Shown here: one piece after another, positions 59,725 to 64,000 of the stretch
How positions within the stretch are numbered: position 1 is the stretch's first letter
How the letters are laid out: every line of letters starts with the position of its first letter
Assembly: GCF_910591885.1 (NCBI RefSeq)
Contig: NW_025963548.1
Coordinates: 1,727,501 to 1,791,500, forward strand
DNA length: 64,000 bases
Reading direction: 5' to 3'
Source of the DNA: Bombus terrestris
Lineage: Eukaryota; Arthropoda; Insecta; Hymenoptera; Apidae
Made by a program: the position numbers and the translations under genes
The notes under the pieces: generated by a model
The model's input: the letters and a program-made list of their open reading frames with translations, nothing else
What the model was told of the DNA's origin: nothing
Databases searched by the model: none

Positions 59725-61700
59725 CATAGCGCAAACCGGATAAGTACTGTATTTGGCTGTAATTGTGGAGTATAGCGCGCATCGCATTTGCGACATGTAT
59801 CCAATAGCAGCGCTGATACGTTGGTTTGAACATTTAGGCATGAATATGCAAAACAGAAATTACGCTGAATCTGTCAGTGACCAGAGCAGACTTAAGACAG
59901 ACGAGAAGATAGAATCGGAAAATGTGCTCTGTGCTCACCAGAAAATCAGGAGCATAACGCTCACCGAATTGTCGTCATATCTGCCGTAGAAACGAAGATA
60001 CGTTGCTTTCGATATTCAAGCATGACTATGCTAAACTGCAATTATGGTGTATTTGACAGGGACAAGGGTGAACAAAACGCTAACCTACTGATGTGCGCTG
60101 TATATGACATCAGATGTCAAATATAACGCGCACCGAATTGTCTGTAAGTGTGCCATAGAAACGGAGATTCGTTGATTCGAATATTTAATACTGAATATGT
60201 AAAACTGCAAATACGCAGGGTTCGGCTGGGTCCCGATTTTACATGCATCAAACGGGATATCGTGCACTGTGTTTGGCAGCAAATTTGGAGTATAACGAGC
60301 CTCTAATTGTAGCCATATGTGAAGTAGAATCGGAGATACGTCGGTTTGAATACTTAATCCTGAATATACGAAACTGCAACTACGCTGGATCTGGCTGGGT
60401 CCAGATTTTACATAGCGTAAACCGTATGATGTGCACTGTACTTGGCATCAGATGTGGAATATAACGCGCATCGTATGGCCAATGTTTCTGCAAAACAAGC
60501 GGAGATACCTTCATTCGAATATGTAAGCATTAATATCCAAAACTGCAATCACGCTGGATTTCGCCGTGTCCAATCTTGACAGTGTGCAAACGGGCTGATG
60601 TGTGCTGTATTTGGCAGCAAATATGCAGTGTTACGCTCATCCTGTTGTTGACGTACCTGCAATGGATACGGAGATAGTTTCACTTGAATAACTAGGCTTG
60701 AACTTTCAAAACTACAAATACGCTGGATTTGACTCGTTCCGGATTTAACACGGCTTAAACCAGATGAAGCGCTCTGCGTATGGAAGTCAATGTGGAATAT
60801 AGCGCGCATCGACATATGTGCTATGGAATCGGAGTCACGTTGATTTGAATATTTAAGCCTGAACATATAAAATTGCATTTGGGCTGGATTTTGCAGGGAC
60901 CAGAGTTTACGCTGCGCAAGCGAGCTGATGGGTAATGTAACTACAGCAAATGCGGAGTACAAGGCGTATGGAATTGTCGACATATGTGCAAAAGAAGCGG
61001 CGAAGCTTGGAATGCAATATTTAAGCATTAACAACAAAAACTACAATTACGCTGTATTTTACAGGGTCCAGAGTTGACATAGCACAGACCGGCTGATTTG
61101 GTGTCATATGTGGAGTATTCTGCGCATCGAATAGGCGACATAGAAACCGAGATACGTTCATTTGAATATGTAATATTTGAATATTTCGCCTGAAAATGCA
61201 TAATTGCAAATACGCTGAGTTTGGCTGCGCCCACACGTTACATAACTCAAACTATATAATATGCATTGTGTTTGGCGGCAAAAGTGGCGTATATCGCGCA
61301 TCGAATTGTCGGCATATCTGCAATGCAAACGGCGATACGGTGATTTGAATAATTAATCATGAATATGTAAAGCAGCAATTTCGCTAGGTTTGACAGAGGG
61401 CAGAGTTGACAAGGTACAAACAAGCAGATGTGCGGTGCACATGACATCGGATGTGTAATGTAACGGGCATCGCTTGACGCCATATGTGTAATAGAAACGT
61501 AGATACATTCATTTGAATATGTTAACCTTAATTTGTAAAACTGCAATTACGCTTGATATGTCGAGGACCATAGATGATATAATAGCACGAGCCAGCTGAT
61601 GTGAGCTGTATTTGGCAGGCAATGAGGAGTATATCTCGCATCTAATTGACGGCAAATCTCCAAGCGCAGCGGTGATACGTTTTATTTAATATTCAATAAT
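59725..61700 (-). repeat. ~169-bp satellite, inverted array 4b
   Basis: Mirrors 34580 onward next to the F-box gene and 41041-41850 next to the solo LTR. The array is shorter than the left arm, so monomers or larger blocks were lost or gained since the inversion. Confidence 0.88.
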
Positions 61701-61858
61701 GGGCCTGTTACGATACCGATAGTATTAGCGTGACTGAAACACATTGCCGTCTCAGTAAAACCATTTTATTTCAAGCTTCACGCTACAGTTCTGAATCCGG
61801 ATAAGACCGTTTCAAGTTCTCGCAAGAGCAAGCAGTCAAATTAAGGTACTTACGCGAG

Positions 61859-62296
61859 TTAGAGTCTAATACATTTTATTGGTCCAACATCGATGGGGCG
61901 ATCTCGCATCGAAATTTTCGGAGGACCGCGTAACCTTCCAACGACGACCGCCGTACGAGCAGCGGATAAACTTATTTCGTGCCTTAGGTTGCCCTCACCC
62001 CGTCCTAAACTTCTTGATTCTTGGTTGGTAGCTTTAGCGGCTGCAGGTCCGAGAAATTGCATCTTGATCCGCTTTCTCGTATGTCGCATGTGACGTCTCA
62101 CTTTCCGCCGTAGACACTTGTCGGATCTACACAGGTTGAACCATTTGCGCGAGACAAGCGCGGCGCTCTGCAGGGACGAGGGATCCAATTTTCGAAGTAT
62201 CAAGTGCGAAACCTCCAGTGGTAGTTCGGAAATGATATCTACCTTACTTGGCACGAACAAACCAACGACGCGTAGTAGAGATCTAAAAAACTCCAT
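61859..62296 (-). CDS. F-box domain protein, right-arm copy, 145 aa
   Basis: The frame is open from ATG at 62296. Residues about 18-55 form an F-box (VDIISELPLEVSHLILRKL, SAALVSRKWFNLCRSDKCL), the Skp1-binding module of SCF ubiquitin ligases. A strongly basic stretch (RRKVRRHMRHTRKRIKMQF) and a short C-terminal region ending GPIKCIRL follow. There are no WD40 or leucine-rich repeats, so the substrate side is not apparent. A matched TATA and initiator lie upstream and AATAAA overlaps the 3' end. The left-arm copy is frameshifted, so this is the only possibly working copy here. I do not recognise the specific family. It may itself be a partial gene. Confidence 0.65.
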   Translation of the reverse strand: MEFFRSLLRVVGLFVPSKVDIISELPLEVSHLILRKLDPSSLQSAALVSRKWFNLCRSDKCLRRKVRRHMRHTRKRIKMQFLGPAAAKATNQESRSLGRGEGNLRHEISLSAARTAVVVGRLRGPPKISMRDRPIDVGPIKCIRL

Positions 62297-62321
62297 GTTG
62301 CTTCTACTGTTGCGCGAGCAC

Positions 62322-62356
62322 GACTGACGGTCTGGCTAAGAGTGGAAGCTTATATA
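62322..62356 (-). promoter_or_regulatory. Core promoter of right F-box copy
   Basis: On the minus strand TATATAA (62356-62350) and TCAGT with +1 at 62325, 31 bp apart, as in the left copy. +1 is 29 bp upstream of the start codon. Confidence 0.7.
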
Positions 62357-62539
62357 TGTGCTGTTCGTCACGGTGCACTGCGAGTTCCGGTTCCGGGTGA
62401 GAGTGCTGGTGAGGCAGAATCGATGGTATGTGCATGTATTTTCACTTACATCGGGTTCACATTATGATTAGAGTTAGAGGCGCGAAACGAATCTTCATTT
62501 GGTTTAGACGTTGTTGTTATGCAATAGAGCAGATATTTA

Positions 62540-62720
62540 CTAGTATAAATTTGATTGATATATAATTTGACAAGTAGTCGTGATAATTAGGTACTCGGGA
62601 AGCTAATGACAGTGATCCTGGGTTCAATAACAAAGCCGCGGTCAACGGGATAACAGAATTCGTTTTCACCCTGATTCGAAGTTGTACCATCAGTTCAAAT
62701 GATGGCGGCAAGCAGAACGG
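62540..62720 (-). other. Possible Mdg3-like LTR remnant
   Basis: The reverse complement contains cccgttgaccgcgg and a similar neighbourhood to 680-700 of the left-edge LTR and to 53220-53260. The match is short and patchy. Confidence 0.3.
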
Positions 62721-63148
62721 ACACGTGCACGTTGCTCCGTAGGCATAACCGAAATATCTGGGTATATTAAAGAATTCGGGCGGAAAGTGCACGAAAGTGA
62801 AGTTTCTAGTGCTCCGGAATGAGTGGGAACACAGGAGATAGGTGAGCTCGCTGGTATAAAAGCGAGAGAAACGATTGAAAGTGCTGTGTGTGAAAAGTGC
62901 GGTTAGGGGCAGAGCGGGGGTCATCTTGGTTCGCGCGACAGAAGCGCCACCGTGCGGGCTACCTGGGTAACCAAGGAGTGGTGGAGAGCGCCCCGTGGAG
63001 GGCCAGTAAAAACTCCCCGCGTCGAACAGACACGAATCGCATACACACGGAAAGATACAGTGGGATTATACGACGACCGGCTGCGTCGAAGGACATCCAT
63101 CTCAAACATACATATATATGTATATATGTATATTAAGACAAACACAAT

Positions 63149-63460
63149 ATGGACAAGTACTGTAAGTCAAGTAAACTTACGGCTCAGGGTGTTTCGGAGC
63201 TTCCAGGCCCCGTCGGGGATTCGAGTAGCGTCCCAGGCTCGACCCGACGGTCACCCAACGACTGGACGAACGGCGAGGGGAAGGTCGATCCCAGGGCCTC
63301 CCCTCGTTCGGTAAACACGACCGGGGACCAAGAAACACCCGCAGTTGTCACAGAGGAAAAGACGTGCAAGAAAAGCACTAGAAGATACCTCGAATTTGAT
63401 GAAGACATCGCCGGGAATCATCGAGGATGTCGAGATGCCAATGCAGGCACTCAAGGATAA
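63149..63460 (+). CDS. Gag-like ORF1 N-terminal frame, 103 codons
   Basis: Open from ATG at 63149 (MDKYCKSSKLTAQG), rich in Ser, Thr, Pro and charged residues, with no recognisable domain. It overlaps the next open frame from 63315 to 63460. The two may be one ORF1 split by a frameshift near 63400. Confidence 0.4.
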   Translation: MDKYCKSSKLTAQGVSELPGPVGDSSSVPGSTRRSPNDWTNGEGKVDPRASPRSVNTTGDQETPAVVTEEKTCKKSTRRYLEFDEDIAGNHRGCRDANAGTQG

Positions 63461-64000
63461 GACACCACCCACCGAAAAGGCGACCCAAATCGCCAAGGAA
63501 AAAATCTTCAAAGGTGACAAGATCACCAGATATATAAGAAAGTCCCCAGTGGAGGGGAGCGCGTGCAACACAACGAGAAGCCTGGCCAGGAGCCAGCTGA
63601 GGGCAACTAGGGACGAAGCGGCCAGCACCTCGGAGCTAGACACACCGGCGGAAATGTCGGACAGCGGCAGCGAAGCGGCGGCACCAAGGGCATGTCTCAG
63701 GAGGAAGGCCATGGCGAACAGAGCAACGGCCGAGACCGAAGGCAACGACGAGGACAGTATCGTCATTAAGATGAGCGAATGGAAGGCGATGACGGAAATC
63801 ATCACAGAAGTCTTCCGCGAAATCCAATACATAGGTAGCAGACTCTGCCTCATGAGCAAAAAGGATACCGACATCAAGAAAAGGAGGGACGCCATCAGTA
63901 AAAAAGCGATCAAGCTCCACTCGATGTTGGACGAGATGAGGCTCAAGAGGAACGCGAGGACAGTCGCGGCCACCAGGATGACCACCCCTCCGGGGAGGAG
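63399..64000 (+). CDS. Gag-like ORF1, open to the window edge
   Basis: This frame is open from 63315 and has its first ATG at 63399 (MKTSPGIIEDVEMPM). It has no stop before the end of the window. It includes an acidic stretch (TPAEMSDSGSEAAAP) and then a helical, charged segment (WKAMTEIITEVFREIQYIG, KKDTDIKKRRDAISKKAI) with coiled-coil character and a basic end. Such acidic-then-coiled layouts occur in ORF1 proteins of R1/Jockey-type elements. Zinc knuckles, if any, would lie beyond 64000. Confidence 0.45.
   Translation, partial: MKTSPGIIEDVEMPMQALKDKTPPTEKATQIAKEKIFKGDKITRYIRKSPVEGSACNTTRSLARSQLRATRDEAASTSELDTPAEMSDSGSEAAAPRACLRRKAMANRATAETEGNDEDSIVIKMSEWKAMTEIITEVFREIQYIGSRLCLMSKKDTDIKKRRDAISKKAIKLHSMLDEMRLKRNARTVAATRMTTPPGR

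Larger units (their letters stand above)
62721..64000 (+). mobile_element. Probable non-LTR retrotransposon 5' end, running off the window
   Basis: A leader of several hundred bases is followed by charged, low-complexity gag-like coding sequence. TATAAAAG occurs at 62855-62862, and a short palindromic tract acatatatatgtatatatgt at about 63110-63129. The class is inferred from the ORF1-like composition only. Confidence 0.4.

Noticed and set aside
63251..63985. 244-codon minus-strand frame with hydrophobic stretches
   Set aside because: It is antisense to the gag-like ORF1, whose sense translation has the typical charged composition; the hydrophobicity is the mirror of acidic and lysine codons.

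Overview
The window is a repeat-dense, probably pericentromeric segment of an insect genome. It is eukaryotic: the coding sequence is LTR-retrotransposon gag/pol, a spliced host-type gene fragment is present, and core promoters have the arthropod TATA plus TCAGT form. The copia-type primer-binding sites match the 3' end I recall for insect initiator tRNA-Met (..GCTCTGCTACCA). The mix of Mdg3-like, CsRn1-like and env-carrying gypsy elements fits an insect. A hymenopteran such as an ant is my guess, not something the sequence proves. No CRISPR, rRNA or tRNA gene was seen.

Layout. 1-6542: an almost complete Ty3/Gypsy element (Mdg3-like) with one unbroken 1358-codon gag-pol frame and LTRs identical over all 874 comparable bases. 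6543-10200: a degenerate tandem satellite of about 169 bp. 10201-13724: a decayed, intron-containing copy of a cap-1 mRNA 2'-O-methyltransferase gene (CMTR1-like) next to a non-LTR insertion with a 17-bp target duplication. 13725-25681: a Copia element split by an env-bearing, errantivirus-like gypsy element (14979-22257). 25682-28631: small remnants, an AT-rich palindrome and a solo Copia LTR. 28632-33722: a decayed CsRn1-like gypsy element with a tRNA-Trp primer site. 33723-34590: an F-box gene copy (frameshifted). 34591-46370: satellite again, interrupted by a minus-strand Copia fragment and two solo LTRs. 46371-51318: a second copy of the CMTR1 block. 51319-57289: a second Copia element, holding a solo Mdg3-like LTR. 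57290-61700: satellite in inverted orientation with an inverted copy of one solo LTR. 61859-62296: an F-box copy with an open frame, minus strand. 62720-64000: the 5' end of what looks like a non-LTR retrotransposon, running off the window.

Large-scale structure. Three duplications explain most of the window: a direct duplication of satellite (6542-9711 with 34591-37925), a direct duplication of the CMTR1 plus Copia block (10201-25846 with 47246-57450), and an inverted duplication of the F-box plus satellite plus solo-LTR block (33723-46000 with 57652-62540). Nested insertions give a relative order: the satellite and CMTR1 decay are oldest, then Copia, then gypsy LTRs inside Copia, and the Mdg3-like element at the left edge is youngest.

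The most unusual observation is in the youngest element. Its LTR ends with the gag start codon and 21 in-frame codons, so the presumed tRNA-Leu primer-binding site lies inside the gag coding sequence. A diverged solo LTR elsewhere in the window keeps the same arrangement in frame.
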